Source: Gnetum montanum
Lineage: Eukaryota; Streptophyta; Gnetopsida; Gnetales; Gnetaceae
DNA length: 64,000 bases
NCBI GenBank assembly: GCA_015680685.1
Contig: MNCI01002682.1
Span: forward strand, 511,119-575,118
Direction of reading: 5' to 3'
A program made the translations under genes and the position numbers. The notes under the pieces are model-generated. The model did no database searches and was not told the origin of the DNA. It saw only the letters and a program-made list of their open reading frames with translations. Positions 48,061 through 59,567 of this stretch are shown in pieces; the first letter of the stretch is position 1; the number at the start of each line of letters is the position of its first letter.

Positions 48061-48790
48061 AATGAACTTGTTCAATTTTGTCCATGCCTTTAAAATATAA
48101 ACATGTTAGACTTTTAGTTAACTCGATGCATATTGTGTTGCTATTTGAATCAACTATTAGCCATCGAGTGCCCTCCTGCTTTGTGGTTGCTGTGTATAGA
48201 CATTATTGAATATTAATTTCTTGTGCACACTAATTCCATGCTTTAATATATGTGCTCTTAATGGATCAAATATTTTGTACGTAATTGCACTCATTGTCAT
48301 TGTACATGATGCATGGAATACACTTCTTCTCAATCTTTCCTAACTCATTCTCCTTAGATATTTCTAAAGATAGGTCCCTTATACCCATTCACACATTGAC
48401 CATGCTTAACTAAGCCATTTCCATAATGATGGGAAAGTCACTTTTGCAATTGTCCACCTTGATTACTAGAAAATCATCAGGATAGAACCACCCATAGATT
48501 GTGGTTATAATGTCCTCTACTAATCCAAAAGGGATAGTAATTGACTGATCTGCTAATTCTAAATGGATGTTGCTCTTCTTAAGAGGTGGTAGGTTTCAAG
48601 CCTTGTACATATCATGGGAGATGAGGTTAACTTCGAAACCAGAGTCAAGAAGAGTTTTGCATGGCTCTTGTCCAACAATCTGTAGATAGATTAGTGGACT
48701 TCCTAGATTGGATCTTTTTGTAGGAAGGTTGCTAGCCTTAATCCAATTAGAAACAACATGGGTTAACATTATAGTGCAAATCCTAGACAG
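48061..48790 (-). pseudogene. Element D protease region
   Basis: CKTLLDSGFEVNLISHDMYK at about 48660-48600 keeps the D-S-G catalytic motif. A GRAW-like block follows downstream with stops. Confidence 0.7.
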
Positions 48791-50379
48791 TACTTAGTTT
48801 GAAAGGCACTTGAAGGTATTTGATGCAAAAGATGAGGGTGATGGAGATGCAGGATGATCAATCAAAGTAGGTTGTGAGGGTTGGAGAGGATTGTTGGGCT
48901 AGAAGAAAGGTCATTTCCTTAATCGATTATCCAGATCACTTAGTTGAAAAATCAGTTGTGAATGCATAGCCCTTGTAGCATTTTGTTGTTGTGACTAAGG
49001 AGGAATTTCACCCTAAATGGATGGAGCTGGAGGTAATTGAGTTGAAGGTGAAGGTGCAGGTGCAAAGGAATGTTGAGGATGATAAGGATATGGATATGGG
49101 CCTTTCCCTCAAGTAGATGGTGAATGTGTTCGATGGTACTCTGGAGGGTAATAGTGATGCTGGAATGATGCATGACTCGCAGAACTTCTAGGGGAGATAG
49201 GCTGTTAAACATAGTACCTATATGGATCTAGTTGCCTATAAGAATACTATTGCCTTAGTGGTGGCATTTTCCATGATTATGGTTGATACCATTGTTGGTA
49301 TTGTTCATACAGTTGTGGAGGAGTTCCACTTGGGTAGTAAGCTTATTGTTGTTGGTGGAACTGTCTTGGACTACCTTGAGGGTAAGGTAATCATCCTAGA
49401 GCTTGCCTATGTGCTAGGTGAGAATTCAATGTGTACACTCCAAACTCTTGTAAGTGTGACACCACAGGGCAACATCCCTTTGTATGTTCATATTGACAAA
49501 TATCACATTTGATTTTATCATCAAAGTTAGACTCCATACCTTCCTCTATTATAGTAACTTTTCCCTTACCTCATTGGTAGGCACATTTAGCTTCTTTTTG
49601 CTTCTTGCAATTATGATCACTATTTTGCTTCTTAGATTCTTCGGCAATCTTTAAAGTGATTTGCAAATTTTCATCCAAAGAGTCCCATAACTTGTCAACC
49701 TTGGCCAAAATATTAGAAACAGATTTTTGGATCGGCAAGGTCTTTCTATTCACCACTTCATTAATTGGTGACTTCTCCTCATCACAAAATTGGGCCTCTC
49801 ATTTTCTAATGGAAGGGTCCCTATTATATTCTTAAGCACTTTCCCTCTTTCATAGCTCACCTTCTTCTTTTGCTACCTACTTAATTAACCTTTGGATCTG
49901 ATGAGCTTTCATTTCAGGCAATCTTCCTTGGGCATACATCCCAAGGGTTCTTCTTGTTTTTGCTCTGAGCCCATCTATGATGTGGCAAAGTTGTTTCCTC
50001 TAAGAGTAACCATGGCTAGGGCATCAGTGTAGGAGTGAATCGTATTGGCCCATGGCAGCATCTAAGGGTTCATGTACTCCTTGGTTCTAGCCTTGGATTT
50101 ACCTTCTTAGATTAGACACTCTAGAGTACGTTTGGTATTTGTCATTGAATAATTCTAACATGGTACTCCATCTGTAGATAGATTCTAGTTTTAAGGACCA
50201 GTACTAATATTCAGCTTCCTTGGGAAAAGCTTGAGTTTTTGCCACTCATTCTCTATGTTTTGTAAAGCACAAGCATCTTGAAAAGCGTGTAGATGTGTCC
50301 ATAGATCAGAATTGTATCCCCCCTCAAATCTTGGGATATTGTTCATATCTAGGTGCTTAATCCAATTATCCTTCATATG
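48791..50379 (-). pseudogene. Element D gag, cut at its N-terminal side by element B
   Basis: MKDNWIKHLDMNNIPRFEGG begins right at the element B border. THLHAFQDACALQNIENEWQ and PRKL follow, then frames resembling A gag, the FDEKFQ / zinc-knuckle-like region near 49510, and a P/Q-rich C-terminal part. Several stops. Confidence 0.75.
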
Positions 50380-51179
50380 TGATGAGTCACCATTTAGTTA
50401 ACTATGATATCATGTACGTGATATCGTAGCCTGTCTCCTCATCTATAAATAAGAGGTAGACAGATCCAATAGAGTTGTACTTCAGTTTTTTATCAGTTTT
50501 TAGTTTAAGTGTAAAGTTTTAGTAGTTCTTTCTCTCAACCCTTTCCTCCTAGTGTATGCCCACAGTGTAGTGATTGTAATTGTATGACATCCTTATTCAA
50601 GTGTGACGTACTTGGACATGCACATGACCGGAAATAAAGATTGAGATTACATTATCATTGCAGCATTTACTTAGCTTAATTATTTCTTTAATTATTATTT
50701 ATTGCTTTTTTAGTTAATATCTTCTTACCCTAAACTCTTGTTAAATGCGGAATGAGTATGACTTGATTATGAGCATTTAAGTGTGACTACTTGGCAACCC
50801 AGTAGCGTACCTAGGATCTACGCTTGGTAATCCCAGTGGTAGTCGTACACGAAGTCCAAGATGTGTACGGATGATTGAGGAATGGATGCTCATCGCACTT
50901 AGGCTAGCTTAGACTCTCTCTCACCCTATCTCTTAGCTTAGTTAATATTATCTTCCATTGCCTTTAGGAGTAACATTAGCATAGAAACACATCATACACC
51001 TCATTCTGGACTAAACTATATGTGACAAGTTAACACTAGTCCAGGTGGGAAGACAGCGAACTGCGACCTAAGGATAAGTGTCTAGATACCACAACTAGCC
51101 TGTCTACGGAGTTCGACCGGATCGTGTGTGAAACGCTCATATTCGTATGGTTGAGTGTCGGGTACCTTGCCACTCATCA
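50380..51179 (+). repeat. Element B 5' LTR
   Basis: U3 begins with ATGATATCATGTACGTGATATCG palindromic repeats (two overlapping halves), TATAAAT at 50444-50450, AATAAA at 50633-50638. CTTGGCAACCCAG and CTTGGTAATCCCAG lie at about 50790 and 50824. Confidence 0.92.
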
Positions 51180-51180
51180 T

Positions 51181-51198
51181 TGGTGCCATTTCTGGGGA
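51181..51198 (+). promoter_or_regulatory. Primer binding site of element B
   Basis: TGGTGCCATTTCTGGGGA matches the tRNA-Asp complement at 14 of 18 positions. It starts two bases after the LTR, as in A. Confidence 0.65.
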
Positions 51199-51320
51199 CA
51201 GTGCTAGTTATCTAGATTAGTTATATCATACAAGGTCACTGTATAGGAATTAATGATATATCTTTTCGAAAGAAATAATTACAAAAAGTCTCATACGAAT
51301 TCACACACAGCTTCACAATC

Positions 51321-53191
51321 ATGCCGCTCCTACAAGACCATAATAATGCCACATCTAGTGAGGAAGTTCATTGGAGAACCAACGAACTATATGATAATGA
51401 AGATTGGAGTACGCAACTTGAGGTGGGGGTTTCTTATAAACATAAATGAAAACAACGTCATCCCAATGCACAAAAGCATAACTTACCTGATGACGATGAA
51501 CCCCTATTGGCCACTACAAGCCTAATGCGAATACAAGAGGTTGTTCGAATCTCTCGTAGGCATCGTAAAGAGAGCTATCTACCCAGGCTCGATTTAAACA
51601 ACTTCCCTCATTTCTCAGGAGGCTATGACTTAGATCCGCATCAACATTTACAAGCCTTCAACGATGCTTGTGCATGGAACAACATTGATAACCATTGGCA
51701 AAAACTCAAGCTCTTCTCTATGACACTCGTTGGCCAAGAAAAAGTATGGTATAGATCGTTAAAACCAAATTCAATACGACGTTGGCCAACAATGGTAGAA
51801 CTCTTTAACAAAAGATATTAAACCTATGCAAGAGTGTCGGCCTTGAGGAAACAAATCCAAGAGTGGAAACATGCATAACATGAACCCTTGGACATGGCCT
51901 TAGAAAGATATTATGCACTATTAAACAACTGTCCAAGCCATGAGTTCTTCAAGGAAAGGCTAATGTACCATATCATTGATGGGCTTTGTGATGCAACAAG
52001 AGAAACCCTAGGGATGTATGCCCAAGGTCAACTATACAAACTACGAACCCATCAAGTCTAAGAGCTTGTTAAGCGAGTAGCAAAAGAAGAAGGAGAAATG
52101 GCTCGATGGGAGAGTGTTGAAAAACATCAACGGGACCAAAATCTCAACTTAACAAAGGTCCATAATCACAAAAAGGAGAAATCAACCTATCTCAAGGATG
52201 AAGAACCATCTTTGCTAGTACAACAATCATTAGAAGAAGTCCAGGCAAAGATCAATAAGATGTTGGAATGGACGCATAAAAAGTGTGGAGAATTCATCAA
52301 TATCATTGGAGATAGAGTTTTGACAACTCAAGAAGCAGGACAAAGTATCAGTAGACAATCGGAAAGAAGGGATAAGGAAAGTAAGAGCTCAACTGCTAAT
52401 CACATGTATGAATGCAACATTTTCTTATATGATCACCCTAAGGGCCAATGCCCAATCTTGTTACATTTATATGAGCATTGGGGAAGCACATTACATCCCG
52501 AGTTCGTACAGAGATACTATGTTCGATCATAGTAGCAACAATCCCAGTCGTGGGGAAGCCACCCCTAAACTAGAGACACCCTTCATATCCTCTAAATCCA
52601 AATGCTTATCTAGTCCAATACCCTATTTCTCCAACTAGGCCAACATACTTTATCTCACCACATTATCATTCTCCTCAATGCTATCAGTCCATGTCCTCAA
52701 CACAACCACTGCCTTGTGTACCATGCACTTCTCCTAATTTTCAACATTCTCATCTTTTCCCTCCTTCCACATCACCACCAGCTATTCCTAAGGTGCCTGC
52801 ACCACAGCAACAACCTTCGAATGTTACTTGTGCTACTATTGCCAACAGCAGTGAGAGACCTCAGCAACATCGAAGGCATCCCTTCTTTAGAAATGACCCT
52901 AGGAAGGGACAACATAATTCCAAGGCCACTGCATCCTCCAACTTAGCACAAGTCCAACCCTATGGTGCACCCTTATCTTTGAACCTAACGCCTCATGTTA
53001 CTTCATCAGGGCTAGCAATTAACACTCCAGCAACCATACGTCCCAATGAGCACAGCCATGGAGGGCAACACCCCGATCCTTGCATACCATCTTACAGTCA
53101 CAAATATCATAGTGTGTCAACTCTTTACCCAAGAACCACATCTCATAAATTACCCCACTATGCTTACTATAATCAAGTGTGTGAACCCTGA
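51321..53191 (+). pseudogene. Element B gag (capsid, zinc-knuckle-like, P/Q-rich tail)
   Basis: MPLLQDHNNATSSEE starts at 51321. The domain reads LPRLDLNNFPHFSGGYDLD, HLQAFNDACAWNNIDNHWQK, RRWPTMVELFNKRY, and, after a stop at 51819, YARVSALRKQIQEWK. DMALERYYALLNNCPSHEFF and GMYAQGQLYKLRTHQV follow. A CNIFLYDHPKGQC knuckle-like motif is at about 52411-52449. A frameshift after 52532 leads to a proline-rich tail (52691-53191). Three stops interrupt the main frame, so it is inactive but well preserved compared with the others. Confidence 0.8.
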
Positions 53192-54680
53192 TGGGGTAAG
53201 TATGACCAGGTCCCAATATTTCCAACATGCAAGGATCCTCATCTTTCATTTATTAATCCTTGCCATCCTCAACCATTTAGTTATGGGGGATATCCCCCAT
53301 TTTAATAACAAGCAAGATTAATAAATATTTTTCATTTTCTTCAATTTTACAACTTTTTTTTCCAGTTTTTCATTTTTCAATTTCTTGTTTTATCTTTTTG
53401 TCTTTTTACATTTTTATAAGTAATCTCGTCTATGAATAAAACACTCATGTGGCTCGTTGGTTGAGGTGTGTTCTATGTTATTGAGTCTCGAGTGATCAAT
53501 TATGTGGGTAGTGAGCCCATTACACCCACTCATCCATTCTACAAATAAGAGGTTCTGATCGAGGGTATACTGATATTCTTGACATTTCTAAAACCTAAAA
53601 TTAATTTTGTGTTCATTGTACCTAGAATGAAGAAGGATGGACCAAGAGGGAATGATTAGGGTGTGACATCAAGGGGACTTGTGGATTCTCTTTGGTGGCA
53701 TCTGTGGAAGTTATCATACAACATGGTCGTACTAAGATCCTTGTAGATCTAACGAAAAATGGAAGTAAGAGTAATCAAAAGGCACTAAAAAATCCAATGC
53801 TATTCTAGGGGGTCCCACTGGAAAGGCATGCATCCATGCCTGAAGGTTGGCGGCTTCTCTGGATTCAATAAAGAGAAAAAAAAAGAAGAAAGAAAAAAAA
53901 ACAAAGGAACTGCCGCAAAACAAAAATTACTCCTCCCTTGAACAAAATGCCAAGTGATCGTACACCTTGTTGTTCTGGTACTCTCATAGTTGCTCATCAT
54001 GGGATGAAACAATGCGGTGTCACTGATCAGAGGAATGGACTTGGTCGTGATCTTGGAACGACGGGTTAGTGACACATTAATCATGCTTTACACGCAGGAT
54101 TCTTTGTGCCCTAGGTCAGTTACCTCATGTCCCAATCTCTACAATCCCTTCTATACCCCATCTCATATCGTTGTCCATGTAATTGTAACTCGTGTCTTGT
54201 ATAGCATAGAATTCTTACCTCATTCTGGTGATATTTACATGTGTGTGTTTTGTGGAACCAGTGTGAATTACATTTAACCCTTCGAGTGCCCACAGACACT
54301 TTTAAGTGTGGTTACACAAGGGCATTATAGGTTGGAACCTACTTTGGGAAGGACCCACTTGTGTAATCTTTTGTAATTTTTACTTATGACACAGCTCACA
54401 CACACCATTTCTTACCCTCAACATATTTTCCATGATATTATTTCCCAACTACTATCCCTCTAAATTTTGACGTTCCTATGCACCATTACATGGCCTTTTT
54501 CTCTCACTTACCACCTGAGGCCTTATCGCTCAATTCCACCCACATATCATTATTTGTGCCTTTAAAACTACCTAAATTATCCTAGACCCTTTAGCATGTG
54601 CCCTCATGTCTTTAATTTCCATTTTTGATTCCAGAAAAACCTTCAAAATTTGGTATTTTTTCCTTGGCCTAAACATCACT
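53192..54680 (+). other. Element B non-coding spacer
   Basis: No pol. A hairpin with GCGGCTTC / GAA-CT-GCCGC and an A-rich loop lies at about 53848-53917. GGGCATTATAGG...CCTACTTTGGGAAGGACCCA at 54321-54358 is the conserved block. The 5' part (53300-53420) is T-rich. Confidence 0.5.
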
Positions 54681-54682
54681 AG

Positions 54683-54785
54683 AGCCACAATATCGTGTAC
54701 GCGATATCGCGGCCAACGCAATATCGCGTATGCGATGTATCATACACGATATCGTGTCCCGTCCAGCTATAAATAGGCGATCCCC
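54683..54785 (+). promoter_or_regulatory. Internal U3-like promoter of element B
   Basis: ATATCGTGTACGCGATATCG, CGGCC, then further ATATCGCG / CGATATCG repeats, then CTATAAATAGGCG (TATA at 54768-54775). It closely resembles the U3 start of element B's own LTR (CGATATCGCGTATGTGATAT, CGCAGCC, TATAAATA). It lies 480 bases upstream of the extra ORF ATG. Confidence 0.6.
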
Positions 54786-55254
54786 CCGCAACACTTAACA
54801 TCATTTTCAACAATTCACGCAGGGGAGTTTTTCAAATTTTTCTCTACGACTTGCGATTGTGAGACCCTTGTTTTTCTACCTATATCTTGCTCGTTGGTAC
54901 TCTGATTTTTATTCCGTCTGAACCTATTTGAACCCAGAGTGTTTAGCTTAGTCATGGGGGAGGGACACATGCCGAATAGCGCATGAATTTTTTTGGAATT
55001 TGTCATCTCCCAAAGGACATTATCAATGGTAATTAGTTATAGTATTAAGGATAATTGTGCTGAAAACAATTTCATCCCCTTAGGTACATCAGGAAACTAA
55101 AATTGGAAACCACCTAAGTAAAAAGGACCCACTATTATAATCTTTTAGGAAACATCACATGGAGATAAAATAAATTAATTAATTAAGGAAAGCAGTAAGG
55201 TATAAGTTAACTTCAGAAACAACCATACTAACGCTTGGCCCCGTGTCATTGCAG

Positions 55255-58136
55255 ATGGCCCTGAACCGTGAACAACAGGAAGGTCCTGCTCAAGGTGGAA
55301 GTAAACGACCTAGGAGAGGCAAAGAGCAAGTCCTTGCTAGATAACGTGCAGATTAGGAGGAATAATCATTTAGCATTCATAAAGAGGACCCTCCTACTAT
55401 ACAGTTCGAGTAGGCAGAAGGAGGCTGCTGCAACGCCTGAACAAGGACAACATCTCACGTTGTTCCAAGATTGTGTTCAGGCTATCCATGAAAGATCCAC
55501 ATTCACTATAGTGATTGTGGAATTAAATTTTGAATCTTTCATAGACTTTTCTCCTGAGGCTGTTAGGGACCACCTCAAAGGATCTCCCTTATGGCCTATC
55601 CTCTTTGAAAGCAGTGCCTGGTACCTAGGGGAAACGTACCAATTCTGGCACAACAGAGAACAAGGCACCACGATTAACATTTGTGGTGTGACAATTGGTT
55701 TCTCTTTGTAGGCCATTTGGAAGTGTTAAACCTTCTGAATATAGAGCCCAAGGTTGCTCAGTTTTCTACTCATTCAGACCTTGATGTGCGACGAGTTTGG
55801 TTGGAAATGGCATATGGCAGGGATAAGACATTTGGAGAGTTGATGATGGAAGAGAGGATCTATTTCAAAATTGGAACATATCACCTCTTCCCCATGAAGG
55901 ACCTAAAAAGGATTTCAACATATGTTGCAAGGGGATGTGTAGTGCTGATGGGAAAGGTTAATGCTAACCTACCTCATCTATACCTTACGAAGATCTTGAG
56001 GCGGTTTGAGGAACAGAAGACAGGGAAGATGGCGTTGCCCTTCCCTTGCCTTATCAGGAAGCTATGCCAACATGTTGGTATTAGGGGATACACTAATGAT
56101 GTCCTTGAAAAAGCCCAAAATGCTTCATATGCTAAACTGTTAAAGCCACCAGCCGCAAGGAAAATCATTGGTAAGACGCTGGGACCAGAACAAGAAAAAG
56201 AACAGATGGTTGGACCAACTGCAACTCAACTTGCAGGACCTAGCCAACTTCCAAGTATGGGACCCAACCAACAACAGGAAGTAGGGCCTAGCACGGGCCA
56301 GGATCAACCACCACTGCCGCAAGATTACAGACCATCGATGAGCCATCTTAGGGCCATCGCTAAGACGGTCAGTTAGGGAAGTCGTGATGATGCAAACCTA
56401 TTTTGCGTCATTGACGATGCCATACAGCCCATAGTTTCTTTGCATCGTGCAAGGGGTGAAGTGTCCATCCATACAGGAGGAGGGGAAAGTATTTGGTCAC
56501 AATAGATCTCGAGAAATGCTGCATCTTTCCATGTGTAATTAGAAACTAATGAAGGGGCCACGGTGGTGGTCATGCAACACCAAGATGCAGTGAGAGCTGC
56601 AGAAGTGGTCACAGACCACATTAAAGAATCATTCAACGTACCTATTGTACCACCGGTAGATCTCACGGGAGCACGGGATGCTCAAACTTTGGCTAGAACC
56701 TCAATGACTCCTGCGGAACATGAGGATGCGCTTGATCGATTGCTACAAACAGGACAATGACGTCCATATTTGACATCCTTCAAGATGTTATAACAATTCA
56801 ATTAGACCTCATTTCCACTAAGGGGAAGATGGTCTTAATAGAGGTGAGGGCCAAGCATGCTGAAGTAGAGGTGCAAAAATTGCAAGAAAAGCTCGTGGCC
56901 CTACAAGTAGCACAATTGGACCATTTGCAATTTGTTCCCACAGACTAGCTAGACAATTTCAAAACTGAGCAACTAACCAAACTACTAATGGAGAATAAGA
57001 AGGTGGTAGAAGAAAAAGAGAAGGCTATTTGGGATGCCTCTGCAGCACAGGTGCAAACTCATGCGCATATCAAGGCACTCAAGGCCTTACAGGAGGAAAA
57101 CTGAGCAACTTGTTGCCGACAACCTTTGGTTGACCTCTGTGGAAAAGCAAAAGAATGTTCTTGATGAACATTTCCATCAGTTGCAAGAATAGTTCGTCCT
57201 GATCAACCAAGACATGAGCCATTTAGCCAGGGAGAATTAATCCCTCTCATTGGAGGAGGTACGCGCAATCCGTCAAAAGACAACTATTGAAATAAGCGCG
57301 TGGCAAAATGAGGCTAAACAGCATGAAAAGATAAAGGAGCACTTTCGGGACTAGGTGGGGATGTACAAATAGATCCTTGAGAAGGAGATCCATATGGCCA
57401 AGGCCCACATCAACGCTATCAGTGCTCAACACACTGACTGGCAGGCCATATTGGACACATATGCATTGGCCCACTAGGTGGAAGTTAAGAATTGGGACCT
57501 GCAGATCCAAGATCTTACAAAATACATGGAGTTGGCAAACCTGTGGTATGCCAACCTTGCCATGTTAACAATAGGGCACCTGAGAACAGAGCTCAAGCAA
57601 TAGGTAGCTACCACCTACATCAAATATGAAATAGAATTTGTAGAACACAAGAAGATATTACAAAAACTAGAGATTGCAAATTCTGAACTTGAGGTGGTGA
57701 AGGCAAGCTACTAAGGACAAAAAAGTGTCATAACAGATTTTGCTCGATGGCTTGCAGATTTTTAAGAGTACAAAGACAAAGCCAGAGCCTACGAGGAGGA
57801 ACAATGAGTATTTGCGGCCTGGTATGTCAAGGCAAATCAAATGTTTCTGCAACTACCCTACCCATGGGAAGTGCGGACTCCATCAAACATCAGAACATTA
57901 GCATGGATGGCATAGGATCCCTGGACCAAAGAGGAAAAACTCTAGGCCATACTTCAATGCCATCAAGCCCCAAGACCTGGAGCATAAGACAAGGGGAAAG
58001 CACCTTTGGAGGAGCCACTGCCACTAGGAACTACATGAGTTCCACCAATTTTGTAGCTGTAGCACATTCCTTGTGTTGTGTCTCAATTTTTTTTGACTCC
58101 ACACTGTGGCATAAACCCATTTTCAGCATCCAATAA
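55255..58136 (+). pseudogene. Element B extra ORF: conserved core plus coiled coil
   Basis: ATTGCAG|ATGGCCCTG at 55255 opens MALNREQQEGPAQGG. After early frame changes the core reads FIDFSPEAVRDHLKGSPLWP and SSAWYLGETYQFWHNREQG (55500-55670). It continues DVRRVWLEMAYGRDKTFGEL, IYFKIGTYHLFPMKDLKRI, LMGKVNANLPHLYLTKIL (55680-56000). A P/Q-rich linker follows (about 56190-56330), then a coiled-coil-like part (AKHAEVEVQKLQEKLVALQ, about 56850-56905; further frames to about 58100). Homologous to 43129-40250 (D) and 35412-32890 (C). The function is unknown. Confidence 0.65.
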
Positions 58137-58182
58137 TCCCGTACCTATCTACTGTGTAATCAATGAAGCTTGTTCTCACTGT

Positions 58183-58218
58183 AACTCGAGGACGAGTTTT
58201 CATTTAGTCGTGGGGGTA
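58183..58218 (+). promoter_or_regulatory. Pre-PPT hairpin and PPT of element B
   Basis: AACTCG-AGGA-CGAGTT (58183-58198), then TCGTGGGGGTA against the 3' LTR. The same G-C closing pair as in A. Confidence 0.75.
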
Positions 58219-59019
58219 TGATGAGTCTCCATTTAGTTAATTACGATATCGCGTATGTGATATCGCAGCCTGTTTCCTCATCTATAAATAAGAGGTAGAT
58301 AAATCCGATAGAGTTCTACTTTAGTTTTTTGTTAGTTTTTATTTTAAGTGTTAAGTTTTAGTAGTTCTGTCTCTCAACCCTTTCCTCCTAGTGTATGTCT
58401 GCAGTGTGGTGATCGTAATTGTACGACATCCTTATTCGAGTGTGACGTACTTGGACACGCACATGACTGGAAATAAAGATCGAGATTGCTTCATCATTGT
58501 AGCATTCACTTAGCCTAATTATTTATTTAATTATTATTTACTGCTTTCTTAGTTAATATCTTCTTACCCTAAACTCCTGTTAAACGCGGAATGAGTACGA
58601 CTTGATTACGAGCATTTAAGTGTGACTACTTGGCAACCCAGTAGCATACCTAGGATCTACGCTTGGTAATCCCAGTGGTAGTCATACATGAAGTCCAAGA
58701 TGTGTACGGATGATTGAGGAACGAATGCTCATCGCACTTAGGCTAGGTTAGACTCTTTCTCACCCTCTCTCTTAGCTTAGTTAATATTATCTTCCATTGC
58801 CTTCAGGAGTAGCATTAGCATAGAAACATATCATACACCTCATTCTAGACTAAACCATACGTGACAAGTTAACACTAGTCTAGGTGGGAAGACAATGAAC
58901 TGCAACCTAAGGATAAGTGTCTAGATACCACAACTAGCTCGTCTGCAGAGTTCGACTGGATCATGCGTGAAACACTCGTATTCGTATGGTTGAGTGTAGG
59001 GGTACCTCGCCACTCATCA
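58219..59019 (+). repeat. Element B 3' LTR
   Basis: Full length; matches 50380-51179 with scattered, mostly transition, differences. TATAAATA at 58283-58290. Confidence 0.92.
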
Positions 59020-59567
59020 ACCTTGCTACTGGGCGAGCAAACACTACACTACTGGGCATACCAAGCAATAATGTTGCTAGGATTACCAAGCAAATACGTA
59101 TTACATTTGAAGCAGTCGTACTTATGTATTTAATCTATCTAGCTTAATAGCCTCATTAACTCATTTGCTGGAAAAATATTTGTGAAATAATTGAGAAAAA
59201 TTAAGAAATAATTGAAAACATTGAATGCATAAATAAAATAGCTAATCTATCCAAAGTGCTGCAAGGTTTATCAAAAAGCTCATCTTTATTACCACACACA
59301 CTGTTGTGCTCAGGTACAAAAATGCTCAAATAAAGATCCATACACTCAATGACTCCTGCTACAGGCACTTAGGGGAAAAATTCTAACTTTCAAATGGAAA
59401 AAATGCAAGAACTTCACCACTACTAAAATCTAGATTGCCATATATGTAGTTGGTAGGTGCGTATTTATAGGTGACAAATAGATACTGTGTTGATGGGGCC
59501 TCATCAATGTAGGGCGAGATGCGTTGACGAGGCCTCGTCAACGCAACCAACCAAAGTTGATTCATCA
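59020..59567 (-). repeat. Element D 5' LTR remnant
   Basis: Corresponds to about 39466-40024 of the 3' LTR; the left 360 bases are missing at the element B border. It contains a perfect 24-base palindrome at 59521-59544 (GCGTTGACGAGG and its complement). Confidence 0.8.

Larger units (their letters stand above)
50380..59019 (+). mobile_element. Retroelement B: gag plus extra ORF, no pol, complete LTRs
   Basis: LTRs 50380-51179 and 58219-59019, about 800 bases each with TGATGAG/CTCATCA ends. Gag (51321-53191) is followed directly by non-coding sequence and the extra ORF (55255 on). No protease, RT, RNase H or integrase was found. Flanks (ATATG and ACCTT) do not match, so no target duplication is visible. 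The LTRs look close to each other, making B the youngest insertion by position and appearance. It depends on another element for enzymes (inference). Confidence 0.85.
39108..59567 (-). mobile_element. Retroelement D: Athila-like, inserted in C, itself split by B
   Basis: The 3' LTR is 39108-40024 and the truncated 5' LTR is 59020-59567. Between them on the minus strand are gag (50379-48790), protease, RT, RNase H, integrase, spacer and extra ORF. Flanks are ATCAT (39103-39107) and ACCAC (59568-59572), which could be a decayed 5-bp target duplication (three of five match). Element B (50380-59019) sits between gag and the 5' LTR. The N-terminal part of gag, the PBS and roughly 360 bases of LTR are missing there, so B's arrival or a later event deleted them. 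Confidence 0.8.

Noticed and set aside
53848-53917. A-loop hairpin in element B as a fourth copy of the A/C/D hairpin
   Set aside because: Stem sequence and its order relative to the shared CATGCCTGAAGGTT block differ, so homology is not established.
50375-59024. Target-site duplication for element B
   Set aside because: ATATG and ACCTT do not match.
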